DNA of 64,000 nt from Utricularia gibba (lineage: Eukaryota > Streptophyta > Magnoliopsida > Lamiales > Lentibulariaceae). Positions 1 to 11,900 of this stretch are shown piece by piece (position 1 is the first letter of the stretch; each line of letters begins with the position of its first letter). The stretch covers positions 3,162,001-3,226,000 of the forward strand of contig NEEC01000012.1 in NCBI GenBank assembly GCA_002189035.1. Reading direction: 5' to 3'. A model generated the notes under the pieces. That model saw only the letters and a list, made by a program, of their open reading frames with translations, searched no databases and was not told the DNA's origin. A program made the translations under genes and the position numbers.

Positions 1-1644
1 GGTCTCCTCCGGCCATCGCAATACAAGTAACTGCTGGTGTGCGAGAGTTCCGGTTGGATGGGTTGTGAGAAGCGGAGGTGATTGTTATATGCAGTGAATT
101 TGGAGGGCAGTTGTGGCCGTTAATGGCCTCCACCCGCCTTTACCAGCGCCGCAGTCCACAGCATTCATTGCCTTCGTTGTCGGTGCTTGACCGATCCCCA
201 TGACACCTCCGATATAACTTTTAAAAAAATAATTGATTTTTTAAATTTTTTATACTATAAATGGTTGATATTTAATAATAAAAATTAATTTTAAATCAAT
301 TATAAAAGTACCTAAATTATTCCAAACAAAATCCTTAGTCTACTCTCATACAAGCACAAATCCACAGGTTTTGATAGAAACCCTATGATTGTGTTTTGTA
401 GATAATATTAGATGAGAAATGTTAATAGATATAATTTACGAAGAATTAAAATTTGATATCTTTCAACTTTGGAATATTTGAATCCTCCAAATAATAAGTA
501 CATACTCGTGTTTTCGTATAAATAAAACGTTTATCATCTTTCATCAACCAAATCATATATCCCTATCTCATCTAATATAATTATTTGAATAGAATAACCA
601 AACACATGCTACGGTGCTTAGTGTGAATCATCATCATCATTAAATCTATAATTTGCATCTAATTAAATTAAAAAATACACTTACTTAGGGATGTTAGAAT
701 ATAAATTTAATCATAAATGAAAAATGTGGTGCACATGTGGGGAAACGTGTTCCTTAATGGCAAAGCATCCAATAGTTGGTAAGAAAAATAATGCCGTCAT
801 GATTAAGTCAAGCTTGTTGCGTTGAGGGGACATCGGGAGTGGCACCAATAATGCATGCACTACTAAATGATGTCTCCATTATTATTGCCCCATTAAAAAA
901 ATAAATAAATAAGAAAGGAATTCGAAATCATGATGTGGTTCCTAAACATAATTCGATGTCACCTCGCTATCAGGGATGTATTAAAAAAGTAATCGTCCTT
1001 TTTTTAATATATGATAACAGTAATCATCTTTTTATAAAAAATTGATGTTATTACGTGAGAAAGAAAGACACTATGGTTAATTTTATACATGACTAGTTCT
1101 TGCAACTTCACTAAACATGGCAACATGCATGTTGATTAATAGAGTTTTTAAACATGAATTTTTAATTTGATCGTTATTAAAATTATAAAAAAAATAGCAC
1201 TCTTCAATAAAGCGTTATTTAAATGAATATTACTTAACAAAATATATAATATATTATTAAAATATTCTAATTGAAAATTTTAAAAACAATTTTTTAAATG
1301 ATTCGAGTTGAGTCGGGTGAGTGTTTTCATGGGCCTGAAGCCCGAGGATCCAGTGGGAGGGCCCAGCTCATATATTGATTTTAGGGAAAAGAAATTAATT
1401 AATGCGTGTCTCGGGCAGGGTAGATTCCCTTTGCTTAGACCGGATAAACCCTGTCCGGTTTTCACGTATACTCCTCCACGTGCGCTGACTGGAGAGTAAA
1501 CAGTAAACACACGTGACCTGACACCTCACGCCGAATTTAAAAAAGGAAAAATAACAAAAGCAGCAGTTATTCAAAAAAAGAGGAAAGGGGCAACATAGAA
1601 AACGGAATCCAATTCCTGGACGCGGACACGGCACGGCAACACTT
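1..1644. other. AT-rich intergenic DNA, no gene seen
   Basis: No coding exon, RNA gene or intact mobile element is recognised. The stretch is mostly AT-rich low-complexity DNA. The last 300 bases are less AT-rich and probably hold the 3' untranslated region of the C2-domain gene that ends at 1645. Two CACGTG hexamers lie near 1478 and 1510, but they are downstream of that gene, so no function is assigned. Confidence 0.6.
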
Positions 1645-2498
1645 CTAGAAATCGTCGCCGCCATAGTCACCTGCCTCGAAGTCGTCTTCGACCCGTTCCG
1701 CCGCCTCGTCGGCGATGTGATCCTCCAGTTTATCGAACCCCTCGGCTAGCGCCAGGCCTCCCAGGGCGCCGGCCACTGCACCGACCGCCAGTCCCGTTCC
1801 CATCCCCCCAAATTTGCTCTTCTTCTTCTCCTCGTACACGGGCGCTGGCTGCTGCTGCTGCCCGTAGTACCCTCCCTGCTGCTGCTGCTGCCCATAGTAA
1901 CCGCCGTGGACTGCGTAGCTCGGCGCTGGGGGCCGTAGGCAGATCCCGGATATCCAGAAGGCGGCGCAGCGTACGGCACCGCGTCGTGTGGTCTTCCGTA
2001 ACCAGAAGGTGGGTATTCCGAAGGGTAATTCCTAGATCCGGAGTGGGGGACGCCATAGGGCGGGGCGTAGTAGGGATCATGCGATCGGTACCGTGAATCG
2101 CGCACCGAAACGACGACGTCGAGCTTGCCGTGTGGGCGGCCGGATGGGCGCTTGAGTTCGAGCTTCTTCTCGAATCTGGCGGCGTACCCGGCATCGTCGA
2201 CGACGTCACGGAGTCGGAGCTTGGCGGATCCGATCAGGGCCTTGGTCCCCTCCCCGGGCTTCGCGTTGACGATGTCGATGTAGAGAGTGGAGTCCTCGAT
2301 CGGGGAATCGAAGGAGATAACCAGCTTCTGGTCCCAATACGGCGACGTATCACCTTCCTCGTCGACACGTGTCGTCGATTTCGCCGCCGGGTCCACCCAG
2401 ACGACGGCATACGGCTTCACACTGCCGTGAAGCCAGTTGACGTTCTTCAGATCCTTGGCGGACACGATGGTCACCTCCACCTCGTAACGCGACGCCAT
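1645..2498 (-). CDS. C2-domain protein, SRC2-like, with a one-base frameshift
   Basis: The first 130 or so codons encode one C2 domain: it opens [20 protein letters not shown], has a PYAVVWVD loop, and ends [11 protein letters not shown]2 domains of this SRC2/BAP type bind calcium and membrane lipids at the ER, plasma membrane or vacuole. A Pro/Tyr/Gly-rich linker follows, then two GGYYGQQQQ-type repeats, a Gly/Ala-rich hydrophobic segment ([21 protein letters not shown]) and an acidic end. This is the SRC2 layout. The C2 part and the C-terminal part are in different frames; they join if the five-G run at 1928-1932 had one more base. As written, the upstream frame runs on as a non-homologous tail to about 1746. 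The gene has one exon and about 284 residues if joined. Either sequence error or a real lesion is possible. Confidence 0.85.
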
Positions 2499-2531
2499 TA
2501 CTCCGCTTCAGATTATGACCCGTTTTGATGG

Positions 2532-2539
2532 TATTTATA
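2532..2539 (-). promoter_or_regulatory. Candidate TATA box of the C2-domain gene
   Basis: TATAAATA reads on the minus strand 34-41 bases before the ATG at 2498. If it is used at normal spacing, the transcript leader would be only about 10 bases, which is unusually short. Either this is the true promoter with a very short leader, or the match is chance. Confidence 0.35.
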
Positions 2540-3780
2540 GCACGGAACTCCAGCCCTTAATTAACGTTTTCTGATAACAATCCACACATACGGACAACAC
2601 CAGTAAAATACTATTTCACCCTTCATCATTTTAATCTTTTTAATTAAAAATGTAATAAATAATATTTATAAAATGCATTGAAGGTCAACATAATGTAGAC
2701 TAGAAATATTTAGGTGGGATCTATGAAAAAAAATATTTACAGGCTTAGAAAAAGAGAAAGTAAATTCAATGGTGTTGTCATCGAGTAGGGGTAAAAGAGT
2801 CAATTACTAGTAGGGGCCACACTTCCCCGCGTGGTAGCCGCGTTGGGTTCCTGTTAACCTGAAAAAAAAAGAATAAACGATTTTGAATATCTAATTATTG
2901 TAGATAATATAGAATTATTATAAAATTTTATTGTGTATAATTTATTAATAAAATTTAATTATTATAAAACATATATTTAGATTTCAATAGTAATTATTAT
3001 ACATAGTATTTGCTATATTCGTAAAATATATAATATTTGCAATTTCATGTGTTTCAGGGAACTGAATGGGGCCGGTGGGTGTGTATTAATTTATTCTGGG
3101 CTTGCTTGTGGACAGCCCATTTGGGAATGGATTGGGAAAAGAAGTTATGAATGTGGAGGGGCATTTGCGTCAAATACTAAAGATTTTTGACCGTTGCCGT
3201 CCGTCAGTCTCGTATATACCAATTACATTCGAAACGAGATGGGCGGCTCATTCCTGAAAGGCGTTGTTGAAGTTCTAGAAATTGTTCGGGAAGTAATCGT
3301 CTTGGAAGAAGATTGAGAGCCTGATTGTTGCAAATCTTTGAGTCGTTCGTGATACTTTCTGAATTGCTTCTTCCTTTTCCTTGTTTAAGCTTCTGGATGT
3401 ATGCACAACGTTAGCTCTGCCATTTTTGTGCGATAGATGTATGTATTTCACGTGCTTTTGTGGGATTCAAATTTGATATGGATTGATTGATTTTGTGTGG
3501 AGGGGTGAATTTTGAGTTGTATAAGAGTTTGAGCGCTATCAGGTGGAGATCGGGTTTAGGGGATAGGGTTAGAAGGGAAAAATTATGGGATGCTCATGTA
3601 AGATCTTGTTTCGTGCGAGTTTCAACTTCTGTGGTAATGATTGTTATATTTGCAAGTAACTCTTGCGCATTTCTGGGAAATTCTTGGGGATATTTTTGTT
3701 TCTCGGTTTATGTGAAATTCTGTTTTAATTGTTAACTGTGTCTTGCTTCAGTGTGAGGAACGTCTGTTGATAAACTGGAC
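2540..3780. other. Divergent intergenic region between C2 and securin-like genes
   Basis: This region separates two divergently transcribed genes. The left half is AT-rich. From about 3240 the base composition becomes transcript-like, and a CAG acceptor about 30 bases before the ATG at 3781 suggests a spliced 5' leader for the downstream gene. No open frame here matches a known family. Confidence 0.5.
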
Positions 3781-4887
3781 ATGGCAACATCCACTCATCG
3801 CTCTATGCGAAATCAGAATTCGAGTTTACTCTACAATGGTAACTGCATTCTACATTTGGGAAATTGTTTTGCGGTGTATCTCATGCCTTGTTATCATACG
3901 CAGGTGGTACTCCTAGCAGCAAGACCGCTTTCCCAAAGGCAGATGACAGAGGACTTGGTGGAAGGAAAGCTCTGAATGACATATCAAATTCCAGAAATGC
4001 GGCTATGGTTCAGCCTCTGAAGAAAAATACCTCTACCAGTGTCATTTCAGTAGAAAAAGATTCGAATATTGCTAAGACAAAACGCCCGAGAGCGCCTGAG
4101 AAAAAGAGCAACGGTGGTAGAAAACCACTCAGTGATGTTACGAATTCTGTTGAGCCAAGCTTGCAGCAGGTACAAAAGGCTGTCTTGAAATCAAAACGTG
4201 TTTCAGAAGAAAATGCTCCAACTTCCATCCTGGGCGAGGGATTTCTGCACAACCATGAAAATTGCATCAAACCACAGACAACAGTCCTGGACAAAGAATA
4301 CTTTTTGTCTTCTGTCGGACTAAATGGCACAGGTAACCCCAGCAACCCTCTCTCTTTATGGATACAGTTAAGGCCTGCCTAATTGCATAGAGCTTGTTGT
4401 TCTACACCTGCCTAATCAAAAGAAGACTTTTGGTTAAAAAACGAAGTGCATGATCTTGCATGATCTTCGTTTTGCCCTTTTGAAGATCATTTTTGAGATT
4501 CATGCATTCCACCAACAGAAGCAAAACAAGCCCTACATCTAGCTTACAATCTTCTGTTTTCTATGTTGTTGGTTCAACAGGCAAGTCCCCGCAGCTATCT
4601 GGTATAAGCGTACTAGGCTCATCCAAAAAGGTAATCTCTTCATTCTCCCCAATCTCATCCATCATAAACAGCTTTTGACTCACAAACTTTTGGCATTTCA
4701 GCTCAAAAGGGATGATCCATTGACCGGTATGGAGATTGAAGCGATCCTCGAGCTGCCTCTTGATGATCATCGTCAACCTGATTGCCTTTCTCCAACCTGC
4801 AAATCACCAAGCTCACCACCTCCACTACCCATAATGAACTTGGATGACGACATTGCTTGCTTGCTTGCTACTGTCCCACGCCCCTAA
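3781..4887 (+). CDS. PANS: PATRONUS/securin-like APC/C substrate with two D-boxes
   Basis: Four exons: 3781-3838, 3904-4332, 4581-4630, 4702-4887, giving 240 residues with consistent phases. Two destruction boxes (RxxLxxxxN) are visible: RKALNDISN at residues 40-48 and RKPLSDVTN at 92-100, each preceded by GG and followed by S, like an internal duplication. EENAP at 121-125 resembles the DEN-box of Arabidopsis PATRONUS1. GEGFLHNHENCI just after it resembles a conserved PANS block. Plant PATRONUS proteins act as securins: they inhibit separase, protect centromeric cohesion in mitosis and meiosis, and are degraded by APC/C. The acidic tail (LDDDIACLL) is a possible partner-binding end. Family assignment is from remembered motifs; orthology to PANS1 versus PANS2 is not resolved. 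Confidence 0.75.
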
Positions 4888-6296
4888 CAAACCCCTGTGA
4901 TGGTGTGGAGAGCATCAGCTGATGCCACTGCTTGATTGTTTAGTTTCTGGAAATGTTGCAATGTGTCAGCAGCACAAAGTAGGCAGATCAGGTACTGTGC
5001 TGTTGCTTTCTTTGGCCTTACACTCTTCCTTCATCTTCATGAACATAGCGCTGATCCCAATTTGAGTAGTTCAGTTCACAACATACTTGAATGTGTTGAA
5101 TAGTATGGTTCAATATACATCTAATTTCATTTTTTCCATGTATTATAAATAATTTATCAAATGTTATATTATTTTAAACATATATTCATAAAAGCTACAT
5201 ATTTATTTTGAAATATATGTAATTAAAATATGACAAATAATTATAATTAGTCACTGATTCACAAAATTTGCTACTGTGCTTTTTTGAATATCCCAAGCGG
5301 AGGTAAGTTTTAAAATTGATTGTTTAATTATTTATACATGTAAAATGAGAGGCTATGGAAATACCAAAAACACAGAAGAGCACAAAAAGCCTGACCTTCT
5401 GACTCAAAATTCTTCACAGAGACGGAGGAAGATGGAATGAATACGCTACAATTCCGAGGGACCCTCGCTGATGGCAGTTCGCCGCGCGATCCTATTTATC
5501 TTGCCGGATCATTGCAGGGTGCATTGATCTGATCTGCGCCGGGCAAGGCGGCGCATTCTTCAGGGTTTTTTTGTGTGTCTACAGCCTCCTTTAGGTGTTG
5601 GTGATGAGGATCGGAGTTGAGGAGATTGGAGGATATTAGTTCTATCTAGGAGGAATTGCTCTTTCGTTTTATTTCTTTTTTTGCTAGATTGATAGGATTT
5701 GCAAGGGGTGGAGGATTAACGGATGATGAGTAAATGATCTGATTTTCGATCGCTGAGTTGTAACTTTTACAGGTATTGGAATTTGGGAAATCAGCTTTTT
5801 TTCTGTGGTTTGTCTTGTTTTGCTTCGTATGGGTGCAAAAAAACCTAGTATGCTGTAGGCGAAGGAATCTGTTCGTTGGGTTTATCGTTTTGTGTTGTGG
5901 AGATTTATTTGATTCTAGCTTTTGATGCCTTATTCTGCATGAACCCTAAAACCCTCAGAGAAGACTTTCTTCAACCTGAGCATCCTGTTGCAGAAACCTT
6001 TCGTCCCGCGGCCCGGTTATCTGACTAGTTGTTGCAAAATACTGATGGATTTGCATGTTCTTAGTAAGCGTGTTTGACTATCATTTGGCTAAATGCTTTG
6101 CATGAAGTGGTTCTGGATTTATATATTTGAATTCTCCCGTGTGTCGGTTTCATATATTTACTCTTAGTGTTCTTAATAATGTGCTAGCTACCCTGTTGTT
6201 TGACTCTGTCGAAGACCTCTGCTTTATCTTCAGCTTCACCTTGTTGATGATGAACGTTTACCACTGCAGCATAGGTGAAGGTGTTTATTCAAGACT
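4888..6296. other. Intergenic region and spliced 5' leader of the next gene
   Basis: Bases to about 5350 are 3' flank and AT-rich spacer. From about 5390 to 5540 the sequence looks like a transcribed leader exon. The CAG at about 6269, just before the ATG at 6297, looks like the acceptor of a leader intron of roughly 0.7 kb. No other gene is seen. Confidence 0.45.
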
Positions 6297-7582
6297 ATGA
6301 TGAATATGGAGACAGACAACTGTAACATTACACACTTGTATTCAGACGCCCATTTGCCACCTAGAAAGCGGTTCTTGGCTGGATTCAGGAGGCAGAGCTG
6401 TGATTTCAATTGCCCTGCTCCATCCACTTCTCATACAGTTGATACTACATACGATACTCGACTTGATAATTTGTTGAAAGCCACTATAGATAATCCTGAA
6501 CTTCCAAATGATGATATTGTTGAAACTTCAAGATCAGCTGCTGCAGAAGCTGCAAGGGTTGCTGTGGCAGCAAGAGCGAATGCTGAAATGAAGGCTGCAA
6601 AAGCAGCGAAAGCTATGGCTGTGGCCAGGATTGCCTTGGATCTAGTGGCCTCTCTTTCAGAAGAGGCTGCCAGAGGACAGAAGTCTGTAAGAAAGAGTAA
6701 GATGAAAAAGCATGTAACAGTCGAGGCACTTTACAGTAAGAATAACGGGATTGCTAGTTCCAGAAAAGATGAGGAATTGGGCCAGAAGTTGCATCAAATT
6801 ATAAATGGTTCCCCAAGAACTCCGAAATATGCATCAGATTCTGATGCAAAGAACCAGAAGCATAAGAGGCTGAAGTGCTCTGGTTCGGCTTCAGTTGGGG
6901 ACACCATCCAAACTGCAGTTCTACCAGTGGAAGGAAACGACTCTTCTACTGAGAAAGTAGCGCTTACTCCCGAAACTCCTCTAAAACTGACTGATATGAT
7001 TGTGGTAGATTTGAATGTGCGTGTGCAACACCGCATTACTGATCATCCCAAATCCAAGTACAGGGAATCTGGCCTCCCCTCAGCAGATAAAACTATTGAA
7101 TTATTGGACATTTCTAGCAAGAAAAGGGGAAGAATGAAGCAGAAAAAGCTTCCTTTGAGCATCTGTAACGTCAAGGATCAGACCAACACGAAAGATTATC
7201 AATGCCTCCAAGCTACTCAACATCCTGAAGAAGATAACACAATCATGGAGCCCTCATTTTCAGCAGATAATCCCGCAACAAGCATGCTTGCAATGGATGG
7301 ATCATCAGCATGGAAATGCCAAGCCTTCAGAGCACCCACTGTGACCCAAAACAAGGTAATGCAGTTATAAAACCTGTAATTTAGCTAAAGCGGAGAGAGG
7401 GCTATCTCAGTAACAGCCAAGGGATAGATGTCTGGTTGCAGTTTTCTTTCAGAATAGACATGGTGTCCTCCTTTAATGTTCTTTGTTATATTGGCTTTGA
7501 ACTTAATATGTATATCTGCTGCGCTTGTATGCTTGCGTTTGTTTACTGGTTGATTGCTTCCTTCCAGAGAGCATATAGTTGA
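6297..7582 (+). CDS. Ala-rich plant protein of unknown function
   Basis: I do not recognise the family with certainty. The main exon is 6297-7355 (353 codons). It ends AAG|GTAATG, a good donor, and a pyrimidine-rich acceptor at 7567 adds R-A-Y-S-stop (7568-7582), giving 357 residues. If the intron is retained, the protein ends after VMQL at 7370, also 357 residues. Visible parts: a basic PPRKRFLAGFRRQ motif near residue 22; an Ala-rich helix-like stretch at about residues 80-125 (repeated AAEAARVAVAARA and KAAKAAKAMAVA blocks, possibly coiled coil); and a Lys/Ser-rich, probably disordered remainder with basic clusters such as KKRGRMKQKK that could be nuclear signals. A nuclear role is only inference. 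Confidence 0.75.
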
Positions 7583-8980
7583 GATGTATACCTCTGGGTA
7601 GATGATTTTTCCAGTTGAATTGTGATTTGGGATCCAGAAAATTGATGAGTGACTGCTGACAGCTTCATTGGGATATTATTTAGAGAGTAATTAATCGAAA
7701 AAATTAATTACAATTAACGTTAATGATTAATGATAGATGAGAATAGGAACAATAAATAAGAACGGCTGTGTCATGACGACCCTCGATATCATCAGACAGG
7801 GACTCGTTGACTCGGTTAGCGACAGACCGGGAACTCTCGAGAACATCCAAGGGTATTTATGTCATTGGTGAGAAGTACTAGGGGTAGGATCGTCACGGCG
7901 ATATATAGAGCGAAGGTGCGTGTACAATTTTTACTCTTTCCGGTAGCTGATAATCCTCCTCGTAAAGCGATATAAGTGGTTTTTGCGCCGAGTTTTCGAT
8001 CGGTGTTTGTTTCTGTCGCAGCGGCGGTTGAAGATCTGAGTGAAATAACTTGGGGAGATTGTGTTTGTGGTTACGCGGTGGCGCACTCTGTGTAGACGAG
8101 ATTTCGGAGTGGGATTTCTTGTGACCTGTGGATTTCTGAAGAGTCCACCGCAGTGAATGTGTGAATTTTGTGAGATTTGGATGCCTTGAGTGGATTAATC
8201 GAGACGCTAATAGTTGATATTTGAGATGTTGAAAAGTGATTAAGGTATATGAAGGCTACGCGAGTTTCTTTTGATTTCTATGTTGGATGCTTTTTCTTGT
8301 TTCTGTTTCCCTGCTGTCATGATGCTTGGAAATCTCCGAACTTCGAGATCCGTGGTTTGGGCAATCGTTTTAGGGTTTTAATATCTCAGTTTGAATTTGT
8401 GGTTCAAGAGTTAGTCATTCCTATCTTTCTCTGTTTGGAGGCAAGCGTCGCGCCTACCAAGCCGAACAAGCTTTTCAGTCTGGTGTAGCATATATTTTTT
8501 TTGGAAGAGAAATTCCATTGGACATTGAATATGTGGACTAGATCGCGGTTTTTTGGATGGAAACATGCCGTTCTATGGCTTCATTGGTTATTTTATTCTC
8601 TGAAGGCAAAGAGACGACAGGATGACATGAGAAAAAAAATTTGCTTGCGAGCTTAAATTTCAAACCTGGGTTGAGGGTGTATGTTTTAGGTTCTGAATTT
8701 TTATGAGCTCGGAAGTGAAGTTAAAACTTTGAGTGATTTAAGTTATTGAAGCTTAGTTCCTTCGTGATTCCTGTTAGAATTGATCCATTGAGGTAAACGG
8801 TGTAGATAGGAAAATGTATGATTATTGCTACACCAATATGCTTTCTCACTTGGTTAGGTTGGTTGTGCGATGTTCCTTGCTGAATCTATTTTCTTTTATC
8901 AGGCTACTTCCTGTTGATCCAAGTTTCGCACATATCATCTGGATTTCAAAGAGAGAATTTCTGTAGCAAATACTCTGGAA
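7583..8980. other. Intergenic region, promoter and leader intron of the next gene
   Basis: After the 3' flank of the Ala-rich gene, a promoter-like segment carries TATATAG near 7902. A probable leader exon runs to a donor AAG|GTATAT at 8244, and a leader intron ends at the acceptor TTTTATCAG at 8902, about 80 bases before the ATG. The open frame at 8249-8488 lies inside this intron and has no family features. Confidence 0.5.
7902..7908 (+). promoter_or_regulatory. Candidate TATA box
   Basis: TATATAG lies in a short GC-richer stretch and precedes the likely leader exon of the large gene that starts translating at 8981. Spacing predicts a transcription start near 7935. The call rests on motif and position only. 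Confidence 0.35.
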
Positions 8981-11900
8981 ATGAGCCTGGTATCCACTGA
9001 AATGAGTGCTGATATCGGCCTTGAGGTCAGGAACTCAGAAAATCTAGAATTAAGGTGGAAACTGGTAAAGAGAGGCAGGAGCTCCAGGAAATCATCACGT
9101 AGAAGCTTGAATCCCGTTGGGAATTTAATTCGGTCCTCTAGCCCTAGAAGGGTCAGAGATTTTTCTAAACCAGATTCTAACAAGGTCTTTTTCTAACACT
9201 CTTTCCATGGGTGTTACTTCAATGACCTAACATATATATGTGCTATTTTTTCCAGTTTCATGAGGTTATCTTGGATCAATCAAAATCTGGAAAGTTAGAG
9301 AGTATTCCTATTAAGAAAAGAAGACACCTACTCTCTGAAGACAATATTTCTCAATGCCCTTCTCCATCTTTTGAAGACAATAGGCAGCATAATTTTCCCC
9401 AACTTTCTTCAGGTTAGAGGTCGTCTAACCTCGAATTATGATGAAATTCCTGTGAAGGTTATTGAGTTTGTGAGGGATAATCTATTTTATTGTTATCTAA
9501 TGAAAGTTATTAATTGTATACATAGGTGACTTTTCCGGTATTGAACTTCTTGCTGCCGCTGCTAGTATGGATAATGTCGATGATGATAGCAGTAATGAGA
9601 TTCATGTTAAAAAATCTTCAGAATGGGATCCCAAAACCGCAGATACATCAAGTGCTGTCTTGCCACCTGAGACCTTTTTAAAAAGCAGTGACTTGGAGAA
9701 ATTTTCCTGTGGAATGACTGGGAAGGCAGGTGACATTGGTTTGTCCTTAGTTTTGATTGATCCAGCTTCTGCTTCTGGAAGTCTTTGCAGAAGCACGGAA
9801 ATTGGACTTTTGAACAAGTCTGTGGATAGAAAACACTGGGATTTGAATATTCTTATGGATGCCTGGGATGAACCATGCACTTCAATGGCTGGGTCGAAGG
9901 TCTTGAATGATAATGCATTTGCTGGACCAACAAGGACGAAGGTAGATGAAGGAAATTCAGTAATTATTTCACTGGATAGAACATGCAACAAGGAAGCCCT
10001 GCATGGGTCATATTCTGATGTGATTACGCCTAACAATGATATTGAGGCAACTCACAATGGATCTGTGGGGATTGGTTATCAGTCGCCTTCTGATTCCCAT
10101 GACTCTCAGGTTCACTCCGTGACAGTTGATGGCAAACATAATTTTTCTCTCTTTCCAAAACCTTGTTGCACATCAGTTGTGTCTGATGGGAAGGTGAAAA
10201 GTAGCAGTGTTGACTCATGTAATTTATGTGACTCTGAGAGATCCTGTATGCGGGATAAAAGTCTTTCACCCATTTTAACTCCCATTTCTTATGGGATGAC
10301 TGGGCCTTCTGACACACAATGTCAAGATTCCAAAGGCTCTGGTAAGATGCATGGAACTGCATTTTATTTTGCTTATACTATAATTATAAGTATTGTAAAG
10401 ATGCTTTTTTTCCCAGTCTGATGCATGAAATTTATTGCAGCAGGCAACGTTCAAGATGCACAGTCTTTGTTGTGTTCTGACTCGAGGAATCAGATTGATA
10501 GGCCATGTACTACTGCCTCTGCTGAAGCTGGCAGCCATGACCCTTCATTACCTGCTGACTTTGAACCAGATCAAGGAGATGAGAACAATCAATTTGAAGA
10601 TTCTAGCAGTAGTTATAACTGTGGAGGACTTGATGATCCGAGAAACTCTTATGGAGTGCTTGATTCTACCAAGAATACCCATAATTTTTTATATGTTTCT
10701 CAGGATCAGCACATTCCCGTGTTTCAGGAAGATAATTTGACAGCTGTAAAGGAAGGTGGGTCTCCATATGAGGATGGGGAATTAAGGGCTCCATGTATGT
10801 ATTCATGGGAGGAAAATGAATGTGTAGACTATGAATCGGATGAAAAAAGTGAGGATGAAAATGATGTTGATGATTGCCGCACATCTGACTTCGCTGGGAA
10901 TGTATCTGACCTTGCCCATGGCATTCAAAGTAGAAATTTGATGGCAAAGGGATACTCAGAAGCTGACGAGAGTAACTGTGGACCTGTTGAACCTTCTCTG
11001 ATAAATAACCCCAGTCAAGATAATGGTGGGAATGACAAAATAGAAGGGAAGGGATCAAATGCAGGATCTGGTATCACAGTTGATCAGCCCATGGAAATTG
11101 TAGAGGAAAATGGAGAATCTAAGAAGAGAAGAGAGTTGTTTGGTTGTGGCTATGACGCCAAAATGAGAGAAACGACCGAGTGTGCATCATATGCGTCCAA
11201 GGGGAAACTCAGGTGGGGTGTTGAAAGAAGGCCATTAGTGGATGTTGGCGGCATTAATGGTTCTGCTTTCCCACCACTGTCCAGGTTAGCGCAGTTTACC
11301 TATTTTTTTTCCTTACTGTACATACTATTTTCTTAAATCATTTTTATGGTTGCTAGGTCACATCAGCACAGTAGTTTGTACTCCCGCCATGAGAGGGACA
11401 TTAGTCCTGGTAAGCACACGGGTCGACATAGATCTTCTCATGGTGTAACAGGTGGAGCTCATTGGGAGTCTTGGAGTTTGAGAAGGTACCATATCTCTGA
11501 GCATCAGCCATCTAAACTCCATGGTTCGAACAGGTCAAGAATCGTGAGTGATGGCGTTGGTGAAAGGTATTCTAGCAAGGAGTTACTCGATTCTAGGGAA
11601 ACTGATAACTCCAAAGGCTTCCAGAGATCCGCTTCACAACGTTCATCATTTGAACGGGAGGATTATGTTAGCTCGAGGAGAAGGATGCCTTTTAGAAGGG
11701 GCGTTGGGATCTTCATGAACAAAGGAAATTACTTGCATCAGTCAGATCGAGGTTTTGATGATTTTTCCAAACATTGTGATGATGATAATGGAATTCAGTT
11801 TCCACGCCCCTCGTCAAGCAGAAGCCAAAATTTTTCCCAGCATTCACTCAGGATCTTACCAGGGAGGAGGTCTCATTCAACATCCAGATCCCCATCCCCA

